Source of the DNA: Candidatus Nitrosocosmicus sp.
GTDB taxonomy: Archaea; Thermoproteota; Nitrososphaeria; Nitrososphaerales; Nitrososphaeraceae
Direction: 5' to 3'
Assembly (NCBI GenBank): GCA_030452275.1
Contig: JAKDMR010000006.1
Span: 1 to 23,665 of the forward strand
DNA: 23,665 nucleotides
Shown here: positions 15,401 to 21,864 of the stretch, piece by piece
Layout: every line of letters starts with the position of its first letter
How positions within the stretch are numbered: position 1 is the first letter of the stretch
The notes under the pieces: generated by a model
Told to the model about the DNA's origin: nothing
What the model saw: only the letters and a program-made list of their open reading frames with translations
Database searches by the model: none
Made by a program: the position numbers and the translations under genes

Positions 15401-18400
15401 TTCATGCCACCATTGTTGTACAGAAATTCTACCATTATTAAAAGCGGTTACAGTTTCTGCAGAGAACTTTTGAGTTGTTACTGTCATATCGTTTACGGTT
15501 CCATTAAGGTCTATGATTGCTTGACCTGCTTGTTTAGTTGTTTCAGTTGATTGGGTCAAACGATCTTGATAGAATTTTAATGTTGCCGCAGATTTTGCAA
15601 ATTCAACTTCAGAACCAGCCGCAGCGGTTTGTAACTCAAGCATTGTTTGAGCGTAAGCGATACCCTGCGGTAAACCGGTTTCTAATTGAGCATTATATTG
15701 AACTAAAGCCCCGGTCATTTCAAATACCGATTCAAATCCTTTGGCTAATGCTTCATTCTGTTCTAAAACACCCTTATTGAAAGCATTTGCCTGTACTGTC
15801 CCTTTCTGGACTTCAACAACCCAAGCATTAAATGCACCTTTACCGCCTGCTAATTCTACAGTAGTTTGACGGATAGATAATTGAGTTTCTGCAAATGCTT
15901 GATTATAAGCTGCGGTTTGAACAGTACCAAGGGCCATTTGTAATTCTAGTTCCTGTAAAGTTCCTTTGGTTTGTGCTGTTTGAACCTGGGTATCCAGCAA
16001 GGCTTTACGCTGTTCCTGTTGTCCTAGTGTGAAAGCATAAGATAATATGGTCCCTTCCTCTACTTGAGCAGCGTATTCCTGAAGGGAACCCTTGTTGGTT
16101 TCAATGGTCATTTGCATGTCCTGTAATACTTTCATCTGATCTAGAGTTCCTTTAGTGAATAACTGACCCTGCAATACACCATGTTCTAAAGCAAGAAAGT
16201 TACCCAGCATACTTGCAGCCATTTCTTCATTAGCGATTATTACACTCCCTGTAGCTGTTCCCATTGCTGTTAGAGCCATAGTGTTGTTGGCCAGAGCGGA
16301 AGGGACCTTTCCCTGTTCTTTGATAAAGGTTAAACCGGATGCGGTGGCCTGAGCTTGAGCTTCATCCAATTCTGAATATTGAGCTATAAGTTTATCAATT
16401 GTAGGGACCGGAGCGGCTGTGACATCCGTTGCAGTATCAGGGATCATCAAGTCTGATATTGTCCCTCTTGCCACAGTTCCAGCACCTTGCGGGTTATTTG
16501 CAGCCTTTTCAAGGTCTATTCCAAATGCGCTAGTGGCAGGACCAGGTGGATTTAACATACTTCTGTCTGCAGATGTTTGAGGAGGGGGTTTTGGAATTTG
16601 TGGGGTTTGACCTACAGTGTCTACACCTTCTTGAACGTCCTGAACATTTTTGAACTTGTCAAAAACAGCTACGGATGTCTTTGTTGATTTTTCAAGTGTG
16701 CTTAACTTAGCGGCATTATCCTGTAATCTTTTAGTTCGAGACTGTTCATTTTCAAAGTTTTGGCTTTTCTCAGGCATTGTTGCAGCCAGCGGTTCTACTA
16801 TGTTTGTAGAAATGGAGTGGGCAATAGGATCGACTACATCTTTCTGGAAACTATCAAACCATCGTGTCATGCGATCATAGGCGATTTCACCCGCTGTTTT
16901 TGCTTTGTCGATAAAATCCTGAAACAATCCCTCTCTATATGTAAATGGTCTGATACTTTCTGAGATTCTTGTTATTGCATCCCTGGCTGTCTCAGCGGCA
17001 CTGGTGGCAGCGTCTATGAATCCATCCCAGGCGTTCTTCCAGTTGTCCAAATTGGTAAGAAATGAAATTCCCTCCTCGATCCATTCTCTAAAACCTTCTA
17101 CCATTTCAGCACCTCCCTTTAATGCCGCCTGAAAAAAGGCGTCTAATACGTTTAATCCCTTCTCAAGTGCATCAAAGAAAGGATCCATAGAAGCCATGCT
17201 TTCTGTAAATCCTCTATCCAAAGCTGCGGTCCATTCCTCTGTATTTTCGCCAGAGACGCCAATAGCCCCTGCTATACCTTTAATCATGTCTAACGGTCCT
17301 TTGAGAGCAGGGACCATTTCGCCCAATTTTACGCCTAGTGCATTAAACGAGTCTCTCACCCCAAATGTATTGTCTCTTAGTAACGCTATTGCAGTGGTAA
17401 TGGCAGTTATTACACCTATGACCAATAGGCCTATTGGTCCAGTAATAGCAACCCATAAGGCTCTAAATGCGGCTGCAGCTACGGTTGCAGCTGTAGTTAA
17501 AAACCCTAGAGCGCCCGATAGAATACCAGATGTTGCGGTCGTAGTCGTTTGAACAACGGATAAAGCCCCCATTCTTGTAGTGGTTAATGTTGTTGCAGCA
17601 GATGATCTCGCCATGGAAGCAGCCAGTGCTGTTTGTGATGTTGTCAATGCTCCTGTTTTTGCAGCTGCGCCGGTTGAAGCTGTTCCTGCGGCTGTAAGAA
17701 CATTTGAATGTGCTGCTGTAGCCGCATTTGTTAATCCAATAGCTGCTGTAAGCCTTCCAAATCTTGACGGCATTGCGGATATTATATCAGAGAATTTATC
17801 CCAACCCGAGTGTAGTTTTTTAACAGTCTCACCCCAGTTTGTTAAGGCAGGAATAAGTTTGGAAGATACGGAAGTGGTCATCATGATGATAAAGAAAAGA
17901 GCGTCACCCATGGCGAAATTGGCGTTTCTCTGTGTATACATCAATCCTCTATTCGCATCGTCTAGTTGCTTTTTTATTCTCACGGCTTCTTTTGATTCTG
18001 CTCCGGTTTCTGCAACTATTTGATTATATTCTGCAGTTAGCGCTGCTACTTTCTCCTGAGAGGAAGCAAGCATGTCGCTCATACCTATCATTTCCTGAAA
18101 GGATAATGCAAGCATGGTCGAAGACATTACGGTTCCAGTCATCATTCTAGAAACGCCTCCGATAGCATTACCGGCCCGGTTATAGGATCCCGTGGATTGA
18201 TCAGCAGCACTTGAAGCCGCATTGGTGGCTCCGGCTACCTGCATGGTCTCAGAGTTATACATCCTGGTATTGGCCGTGGCGTTTCGCATTGCAGTGGCTT
18301 CCTGTGTTACGGACCGGGATAGGTTTATCATCTGTCCCGACGCTCTACTGAGGGTCATAGATGTCTGTTGAAAAGCTTGATTGAGCCTAGTTGTGCTTGC

Positions 18401-18781
18401 TGACAGGGTTGTTTGAGCCTGGGCTGCCTGTTGAGTTGTGGAGACTGTTTGTCTTTGAGTATTCATGAAACTTGTCAGAGTTGTTTGTCCCGCTCTGAGA
18501 GTGTTGACACTGGTGGATACGGCCTGGTTAAACCGTGTAGCAGAAGCTGCTCCCTGGCCCAATCCCTGGTTCATCTGTTGTGCTGATCTTCCAAAATTAG
18601 ATAGCCCTGTACCAAACTGGTTGATCATCTGGGTTGATTGCTTGACCGCTGTGCCTGTTTGTTTTAAAGCAGTAGATAATCTGTTTAGTTTTGCAATAGA
18701 TTGATCTATACCTATATCTCTTGCTGTAATTGTAATGGGAAAGTCCGAACCTGATCTACCTTTAGTGTCACTGCTAGACAT
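12482..18781 (-). CDS. Tail tape measure protein
   Basis: 2099 aa, the longest gene here. It has the hallmarks of a tape measure: an N-terminal Gln/Ala/Thr-rich helical region (about 1-210), hydrophobic patches including ALWVAITGPIGLLVIGVI at about 440-460, long Ala-rich helices, and its place before the hub-like gene. Two in-register repeat arrays lie within it: five 42-residue units (866-1075) and six 40-residue units (1487-1726). Residues about 1820-2040 are Gly/Ser/Asn-rich with short collagen-like triplets, and carry VYAPGYFD at 1900-1907. A conserved-looking last segment follows (TPVEIHIDIGSSTCMKKLAR). The protein sets tail length and is ejected with DNA. At the usual rule of about 0.15 nm per residue the tail could approach 300 nm, less if the low-complexity end is excluded. 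Its size implies a siphovirus-like or long myovirus-like particle. No peptidase or lysozyme domain is visible. Confidence 0.88.
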   Translation of the reverse strand: MSSSDTKGRSGSDFPITITARDIGIDQSIAKLNRLSTALKQTGTAVKQSTQMINQFGTGLSNFGRSAQQMNQGLGQGAASATRFNQAVSTSVNTLRAGQTTLTSFMNTQRQTVSTTQQAAQAQTTLSASTTRLNQAFQQTSMTLSRASGQMINLSRSVTQEATAMRNATANTRMYNSETMQVAGATNAASSAADQSTGSYNRAGNAIGGVSRMMTGTVMSSTMLALSFQEMIGMSDMLASSQEKVAALTAEYNQIVAETGAESKEAVRIKKQLDDANRGLMYTQRNANFAMGDALFFIIMMTTSVSSKLIPALTNWGETVKKLHSGWDKFSDIISAMPSRFGRLTAAIGLTNAATAAHSNVLTAAGTASTGAAAKTGALTTSQTALAASMARSSAATTLTTTRMGALSVVQTTTTATSGILSGALGFLTTAATVAAAAFRALWVAITGPIGLLVIGVITAITTAIALLRDNTFGVRDSFNALGVKLGEMVPALKGPLDMIKGIAGAIGVSGENTEEWTAALDRGFTESMASMDPFFDALEKGLNVLDAFFQAALKGGAEMVEGFREWIEEGISFLTNLDNWKNAWDGFIDAATSAAETARDAITRISESIRPFTYREGLFQDFIDKAKTAGEIAYDRMTRWFDSFQKDVVDPIAHSISTNIVEPLAATMPEKSQNFENEQSRTKRLQDNAAKLSTLEKSTKTSVAVFDKFKNVQDVQEGVDTVGQTPQIPKPPPQTSADRSMLNPPGPATSAFGIDLEKAANNPQGAGTVARGTISDLMIPDTATDVTAAPVPTIDKLIAQYSELDEAQAQATASGLTFIKEQGKVPSALANNTMALTAMGTATGSVIIANEEMAASMLGNFLALEHGVLQGQLFTKGTLDQMKVLQDMQMTIETNKGSLQEYAAQVEEGTILSYAFTLGQQEQRKALLDTQVQTAQTKGTLQELELQMALGTVQTAAYNQAFAETQLSIRQTTVELAGGKGAFNAWVVEVQKGTVQANAFNKGVLEQNEALAKGFESVFEMTGALVQYNAQLETGLPQGIAYAQTMLELQTAAAGSEVEFAKSAATLKFYQDRLTQSTETTKQAGQAIIDLNGTVNDMTVTTQKFSAETVTAFNNGRISVQQWWHELQLSEHAAVGAYTEAAILAKEVGVTIPAGFKGGSEAIMNFIALAKGMPSAIAPIRDELKGIFDDMIGGLADALSKGQDELDDAVDEMSESLGVKFNHGVQEALEFHAGADLFEKASKELSALFIGIGNNLDESDFEGLKEGITGRLEEVMESTLDDIEDGPIKDGIESTMQTIIDLFNNADVSDMQSPTGITTMMGNLGMEILELTGYTNNFGTTWDAYMTALASGNLAEANRLLKEMTINGSAFAKVSFNPVINQFTEITQAANDAADAITKTGQAIIDSSEGTLSASEFNRKMTGNDQDAPTGVLSLDTEGNVLKGKDVKGFSGAATETIIGDQGAGGGVQATIDTAIASLDALKAKVDTVMTGVQASVATAMASAYASATQYFALIGAASLVVATSVTTNYNTANANANGVLNMMLASATAFFTAIGTASLPVATGVTTNYNTANANANGVLNMMLASATAFFAAIGAAALVIATSVTTHYNTANANANGVLGMMQTSAAAFFAAIGASALVVATEVTTHYNTANDNANGILATMQEQAAARFQAIGDSADVVPEAVDEHFGKAADDGINLIEALESSAVDSFDAIASAAMEAADAVAEIGASAENATSAVEQLKSSIDSLEDKTVTITYRIRTVGSAPSGAGQFGLNATVDKPSLFLAGEGMGKERVKIQPGTQPFVEDFRKEMEQKFSNGFSATSNTNTSSNTNTSTSSSNSIAISDDASRVEMNKGGRRMIVDGKTGTVIMLNDNGNGTGGSGSGGSGQQQGGSNVVYAPGYFDEAGAGASGSGSSSTGNQFTDENGNNFNNQSDVNTRSNVNSQPGQAGAPGTSANGTSTNNGTSISTPGSNGANGANGVSQSQSVNQSGSGQNLYYQRQSNNGQTRINTNIPMSQGMVSNSNSSIGNVEPSSAFSSDPRSRLLVRGDPMGHGNTRLVHDTPVEIHIDIGSSTCMKKLARILTEEIGLHSSGYYG
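13061..13084 (-). repeat. Inverted repeat copy A, encodes VYAPGYFD in the tape measure
   Basis: Encodes VYAPGYFD at tape measure residues 1900-1907. It matches 22 of 24 bases of 19274-19297 on the opposite strand, in the same reading frame of both genes. Flanking DNA is not similar. Confidence 0.8.
13604..14323 (-). repeat. Six 120-bp tandem units in the tape measure gene
   Basis: Six in-register 120-bp units starting at 14323, 14203, 14083, 13963, 13843 and 13723. The middle four encode near-identical 40-residue units of the form VTT-N/H-YNTANANANG followed by an Ala/Phe-rich helix (SATAFFAAIG) and VAT. The outer two are degenerate but keep length and register. Middle copies differ at many synonymous positions, so the protein rather than the DNA is conserved. 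Confidence 0.85.
15557..16186 (-). repeat. Five 126-bp units in the tape measure gene
   Basis: Units start at 16186, 16060, 15934, 15808 and 15682. Each encodes 42 residues opening with an acidic or small residue plus G-(T/V/L) (EHGVLQGQ, EEGTILSY, ALGTVQTA, QKGTVQAN, ETGLPQGI), then a helix with A/F, and ends in a Q/E-x-hydrophobic stretch. Divergence is high but spacing is exact. Confidence 0.75.
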
Positions 18782-18814
18782 GATATAAATAAAAAAAAGA
18801 TAAGGAAAAGACTA

Positions 18815-18823
18815 GAGAAGTAA
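18815..18823 (-). promoter_or_regulatory. Late-promoter-like box, TTACTTCTC
   Basis: Exact TTACTTCTC on the minus strand, 33 nt before the tape measure ATG at 18781. A TTTATATC just before the ATG is too close to act as a TATA box. Confidence 0.5.
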
Positions 18824-18931
18824 TAAAGAAAATGAATTTAGCTAAAGTGATCATTTTCTAAAATATTTATTCATATTCGTCACATAGTGTTAGGTTTCAA
18901 ATTCCATATAGAATATAGCAATCTAACAGGG

Positions 18932-19300
18932 ATGATTCAAATGAATTATAAGTTTAAATCAGCTAGAACAATGTTTCTTGTAGTAGCATTATTCTCAATA
19001 GGACTAATAAGTACAACATCGTTGTTACAATCTGATGTATCAGCAACAATATCATCTGAAATCCCAGAACTTGGTTGTATAATTGGTTGTTTTGAAGGTC
19101 AGGGAGAGCAGGGACCACCAGGACCTCAAGGACCAGAAGGACCTCAAGGTCCACCAGGTGAAACATGTGCTCACACGAGTCGTTTACCTACCCCTACCCA
19201 TCTACCTAACGGTGCTTCTGAGGTCTGCACTACTGAACCACCACCATCACCATCAATAGTAGATGGAAACCAGGTTTATGCTCCAGGATATTTTGATTGA
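18932..19300 (+). CDS. Secreted collagen-like protein ending in VYAPGYFD
   Basis: 122 aa from ATG 18932. A hydrophobic N-terminal segment (TMFLVVALFSIGLISTTSLL) looks like a signal peptide. The mature part begins with Cys-containing IPELGCIIGCFEG, then seven uninterrupted G-x-y triplets rich in Pro (GPPGPQGPEGPQGPPG), a Pro/Thr stretch with two more cysteines, and the terminal octapeptide VYAPGYFD that also occurs in the tape measure protein. The frame opens at GTG 18887, but a TATA-like sequence at 18905-18916 lies inside that extension, and ATG 18932 (or 18941) falls about 27 nt downstream, so the ATG is preferred. The gene runs against its neighbours and ends at a T6 run. A surface or extracellular role is likely, but its origin as host gene, viral cargo or tail-derived gene is open. 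Confidence 0.65.
   Translation: MIQMNYKFKSARTMFLVVALFSIGLISTTSLLQSDVSATISSEIPELGCIIGCFEGQGEQGPPGPQGPEGPQGPPGETCAHTSRLPTPTHLPNGASEVCTTEPPPSPSIVDGNQVYAPGYFD
19274..19297 (+). repeat. Inverted repeat copy B, encodes the terminal VYAPGYFD
   Basis: Last eight codons of the collagen-like gene, directly followed by TGA. Pairs with 13061-13084 in inverted orientation, 22 of 24 bases identical, 6.2 kb apart. Confidence 0.8.
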
Positions 19301-19319
19301 TACAAATTAATTATCCATA

Positions 19320-19347
19320 TTTTTTATAAGGGCAAATGCAAAAAAAA
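19320..19347. terminator. Bidirectional T-run terminator
   Basis: T6 at 19320-19325 on the plus strand, 20 nt after the collagen-like stop, and A8 at 19340-19347, which is T8 on the minus strand, 9 nt after the stop of the PsbP/Mog1-like gene. The two genes converge here. Confidence 0.55.
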
Positions 19348-19355
19348 GATATAGT

Positions 19356-19937
19356 TTATTTGTTAAAAGTTATTGAATTAACAATATGATCTCTCATCTC
19401 TTGACCTTTATCTAAATCAAAAGTTTCTGGAGATCCTTGGAACATAATACGCCATATATGACCATCTTGATTTACAAAGATATCTCTAATTACTGTTAGA
19501 TGTTCACTACTGTGAAATGCTAGATAAAGATATGAAGAGGTTTCATATCCGCCTATCTTATATTTAGTCATGTTAACATCCTCTATAGGTTGTGTATATT
19601 CATCAATCCATATAGAATTATCTACTAGATCATAAGTGAAATTTTCCAATCCCATATCGGCTACTGCACGATTATATTCGATAGTGTCATCGAATATGTT
19701 TATTTGATAATGTGGTGAATAAATTTGGAGAGGGTCGTAAGTTTGGAATCGATTTTCTTTATCCGTGATTGTCCAATTCGCAGGCACTTCAAGAGTGATT
19801 CCTAGAACTGGACTTGTATAATTGGTAAAGTTTATCCCACTTAAACTAGATGTGTTTTGGGCATTAGTATTATCTATTCCCACTACTGCAAATGTTAAAG
19901 TTACAAATCCAATAACTAAAAATTTAAACATATTCAT
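19356..19937 (-). CDS. Secreted PsbP/Mog1-like protein
   Basis: 193 aa. The signal peptide covers residues 1-26 (FLVIGFVTLTFAVVG, probable cleavage after TNAQ). The mature part opens with FTNYTSPVLGITLEVPANWTI and ends with GQEMRDHIVNSITF, the start and end of the alpha-beta sandwich seen in PsbP/Mog1-type exported proteins. Thaumarchaea carry many paralogues of unknown role. No catalytic residues are apparent, and several N-x-S/T sequons suggest surface exposure. A strong TATA box (AATATATAAGG) about 30 nt before the ATG gives it an independent leaderless promoter. It lies between the nuclease and tape measure genes yet looks like a host gene, so it could be a cargo gene or mark a boundary of the viral block. 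Confidence 0.65.
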   Translation of the reverse strand: MNMFKFLVIGFVTLTFAVVGIDNTNAQNTSSLSGINFTNYTSPVLGITLEVPANWTITDKENRFQTYDPLQIYSPHYQINIFDDTIEYNRAVADMGLENFTYDLVDNSIWIDEYTQPIEDVNMTKYKIGGYETSSYLYLAFHSSEHLTVIRDIFVNQDGHIWRIMFQGSPETFDLDKGQEMRDHIVNSITFNK

Positions 19938-19960
19938 TTTACTAATGCGTACGAGTTTTT

Positions 19961-19973
19961 CCTTATATATTTT
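19961..19973 (-). promoter_or_regulatory. TATA box of the PsbP/Mog1-like gene
   Basis: Minus strand AAAATATATAAGG, centred about 30 nt before the ATG at 19937: a good archaeal TATA box with leaderless spacing. Confidence 0.6.
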
Positions 19974-19997
19974 GACTATGAATTCAACAAATCGAAT

Positions 19998-21599
19998 TTA
20001 AAGAAAATCTGTGATTGTAGTATTTGCCTTTGTCATAGATTCTAATCTCTTTCTTTGATATCTTTGTTTCCTTTTTAAGTTTATGATGGCTTTGTTTTTA
20101 CTGTGATATTCCTTCTTCTTACTTAGATACTCTTCCCTATTTTTTTCCAGCCATTCTTTGTTGATTTGTTTTAGATGTTCTTTATTTTTTATTCTGTAAT
20201 TTTTCATATATTTTTTGATTCGATCTCTATTTTTCTCTGCATATTTTTTCTTTCTGACTTTGATTATCTCTGCATTCTCTTGTCGATATTTTTTAGAAAG
20301 TCGAAGTAGCTTATCTTTATTTTCTTGACGATATTCGTTATTTTTATTCATCAAAGATATTCTATTTTTCTCTCTATACTTACGCCCATATTCTTTGATA
20401 TGATCCCCATGTTTTGTTTTGTATCTTGCTTCGTATATTTTCTTCATCACTTTTCTACGCTTTTTTGCTCTTTGGATGGCAGTAAAACCATTCTTGTCAA
20501 CTCGTGGATATAAATTATTTTTGTGTTCCCATGTTTGTATCAAGGGAGCAAAATGATTTCTGAGCGAAAGATAATGATTTTTTTGTATAATCAAGAGTTT
20601 AATATCTGGATAGTATTTTTTGAATAACGATAATTTAACTAGATATCTTATTGGGATCTTGCCCTTGATTTCTATAAAACATGTTCCAATTTTTATATCG
20701 GGAGTATAGGATGATCCATACGGAAGATCAAAAGTAATTGGTTCGTATTCATATTCTACTCCCAGGTATTTTAGTATCCGACAGTAGTTTGCTTCCCATG
20801 TTGATCTACAGATATGGCCGAGATCTGGTCTAAATCCCCAAGATTGAGTGATATTCTTCTTAGTATCTGTCCTAAACATAGGATTGTTTTTACCACGAAG
20901 ATAAGGTTTAGGAACCCCTCTTGTAGGGCTGGGTTTACCAAACTGCGGATGATTAACACCTACACTATAAGATTGGACACATTTCCTGCTACAAAACCAT
21001 GTTTTACGATCTGGGTAATCAAGTAACGCTTTTCTAATATCACATTTATTTTTGATAAATTCAATTCCGCAATTAATACAAGTTTTTACTTCATAGCTGC
21101 GTCTTTTACCTTTATTTTTTGAGATAACTTTATTTCTAAATTCTTGATTAGTTTTCCATCTTTGTCTCATTCTTTGTCTCATCTTTTCTGAATTGATTGC
21201 CTTCTGTTCTGGAGTGGATAATCGTAGACTATGTTTCCTTCTCAATTCCTCGAAATCAAACTTTGATCGATATTCGGGATCCTGCCATTTTTTCTTCATT
21301 GATTCACTTTTCTTCTTTATTATGGATTCGTTGGTTTTCTGAGCCTGAGCATTCCTATTCAATACTTCACAAATATATTTACGATATTCAGGATCTTCTA
21401 GTTTACGTTTCTGTTTTTCAGATAACTTTTGTGTCATGTATGCTCTATACTCAAGATCCTTCCATTTGATTTTGTTTCTTTCAGATAAAGCCAAACTCCT
21501 TTTCTTACTTGTTTCTGGATTTTGATTTTTGATTCTATTTGCTTGCGTAACTCTTTCTTTCCATAGTTTGTATTTTTCTGGATCTTTAGGTGCAGGCAT
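19998..21599 (-). CDS. Homing-type endonuclease with PD-(D/E)XK core
   Basis: 533 aa. Residues 1-165 are basic helical repeats (SLALSERNKIKWKDLEYRAY; KSESMKKKWQDPEYRSK) like the NUMOD-type DNA-binding repeats of homing nucleases. C174/C177 and C203/C207 (CINC, FCSRKC) form a zinc finger. Residues 265-345 carry the nuclease core: STWEANYCRILKYLGVEYEYEP with E269, SSYTPDI with D301, and FIEIKGK with E310-x-K312, the E...D...ExK arrangement of the VSR/PD-(D/E)XK superfamily. From about 385 on there are short Lys/Arg/Tyr/Asn-rich repeats (KKYRQENAEIIKVRKKKYAEKNRDRI), also seen in phage homing proteins. It is last in a leftward operon, 21 nt after the ribbon-helix-helix gene. No split host gene is visible, so it is free-standing; a viral restriction-like or recombination role remains possible. 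Confidence 0.7.
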   Translation of the reverse strand: MPAPKDPEKYKLWKERVTQANRIKNQNPETSKKRSLALSERNKIKWKDLEYRAYMTQKLSEKQKRKLEDPEYRKYICEVLNRNAQAQKTNESIIKKKSESMKKKWQDPEYRSKFDFEELRRKHSLRLSTPEQKAINSEKMRQRMRQRWKTNQEFRNKVISKNKGKRRSYEVKTCINCGIEFIKNKCDIRKALLDYPDRKTWFCSRKCVQSYSVGVNHPQFGKPSPTRGVPKPYLRGKNNPMFRTDTKKNITQSWGFRPDLGHICRSTWEANYCRILKYLGVEYEYEPITFDLPYGSSYTPDIKIGTCFIEIKGKIPIRYLVKLSLFKKYYPDIKLLIIQKNHYLSLRNHFAPLIQTWEHKNNLYPRVDKNGFTAIQRAKKRRKVMKKIYEARYKTKHGDHIKEYGRKYREKNRISLMNKNNEYRQENKDKLLRLSKKYRQENAEIIKVRKKKYAEKNRDRIKKYMKNYRIKNKEHLKQINKEWLEKNREEYLSKKKEYHSKNKAIINLKRKQRYQRKRLESMTKANTTITDFL

Positions 21600-21620
21600 G
21601 ACTAATAGCTAATACAATTA

Positions 21621-21863
21621 CTATTGACCAATCGAGATATTACCTTTACCATTGACATTTCCATCTATACCCCATTCCATCAACCTTTCAGCAGTTTCTT
21701 TGAAAGATTTTCCTATTGTAACGTAGTCGTCTAGGTCACATTGAATCCTTCCCTCTAACGCATCCTTGATATACTCAGAAATAGATTGGCTGTATACTTC
21801 CTCAGCCAGTCTTTTGATGACAAGGTATTGATTATAGGGAATCCTGGCATAGACTATTTTCAT
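21621..21863 (-). CDS. Ribbon-helix-helix-like regulator
   Basis: 80 aa. Residues 1-37 fit the ribbon-helix-helix pattern: a short strand KIVYARIPYNQYLVIKRLAEE, then SQSISEYIKDALEGRI as the second helix, as in CopG/Arc-type repressors and antitoxins. The C-terminal half (IGKSFKETAERLMEWGIDG) adds another helix, ending in a Gly/Asn-rich tail. The start is one base after the stop of the coiled-coil gene (TAAAATG), so translation is coupled. The nuclease gene follows after 21 nt. It could regulate this operon or act as an antitoxin-like partner of the nuclease; neither is shown. Confidence 0.6.
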   Translation of the reverse strand: MKIVYARIPYNQYLVIKRLAEEVYSQSISEYIKDALEGRIQCDLDDYVTIGKSFKETAERLMEWGIDGNVNGKGNISIGQ

Positions 21864-21864
21864 T

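Noticed and set aside
10535..18781. Extracellular contractile injection system (Afp/PVC type) instead of a virus
   Set aside because: No sheath, tube, AAA ATPase, LysM, PAAR or gp25-like gene is present, and a 2099-aa tape measure is far longer than such systems use.
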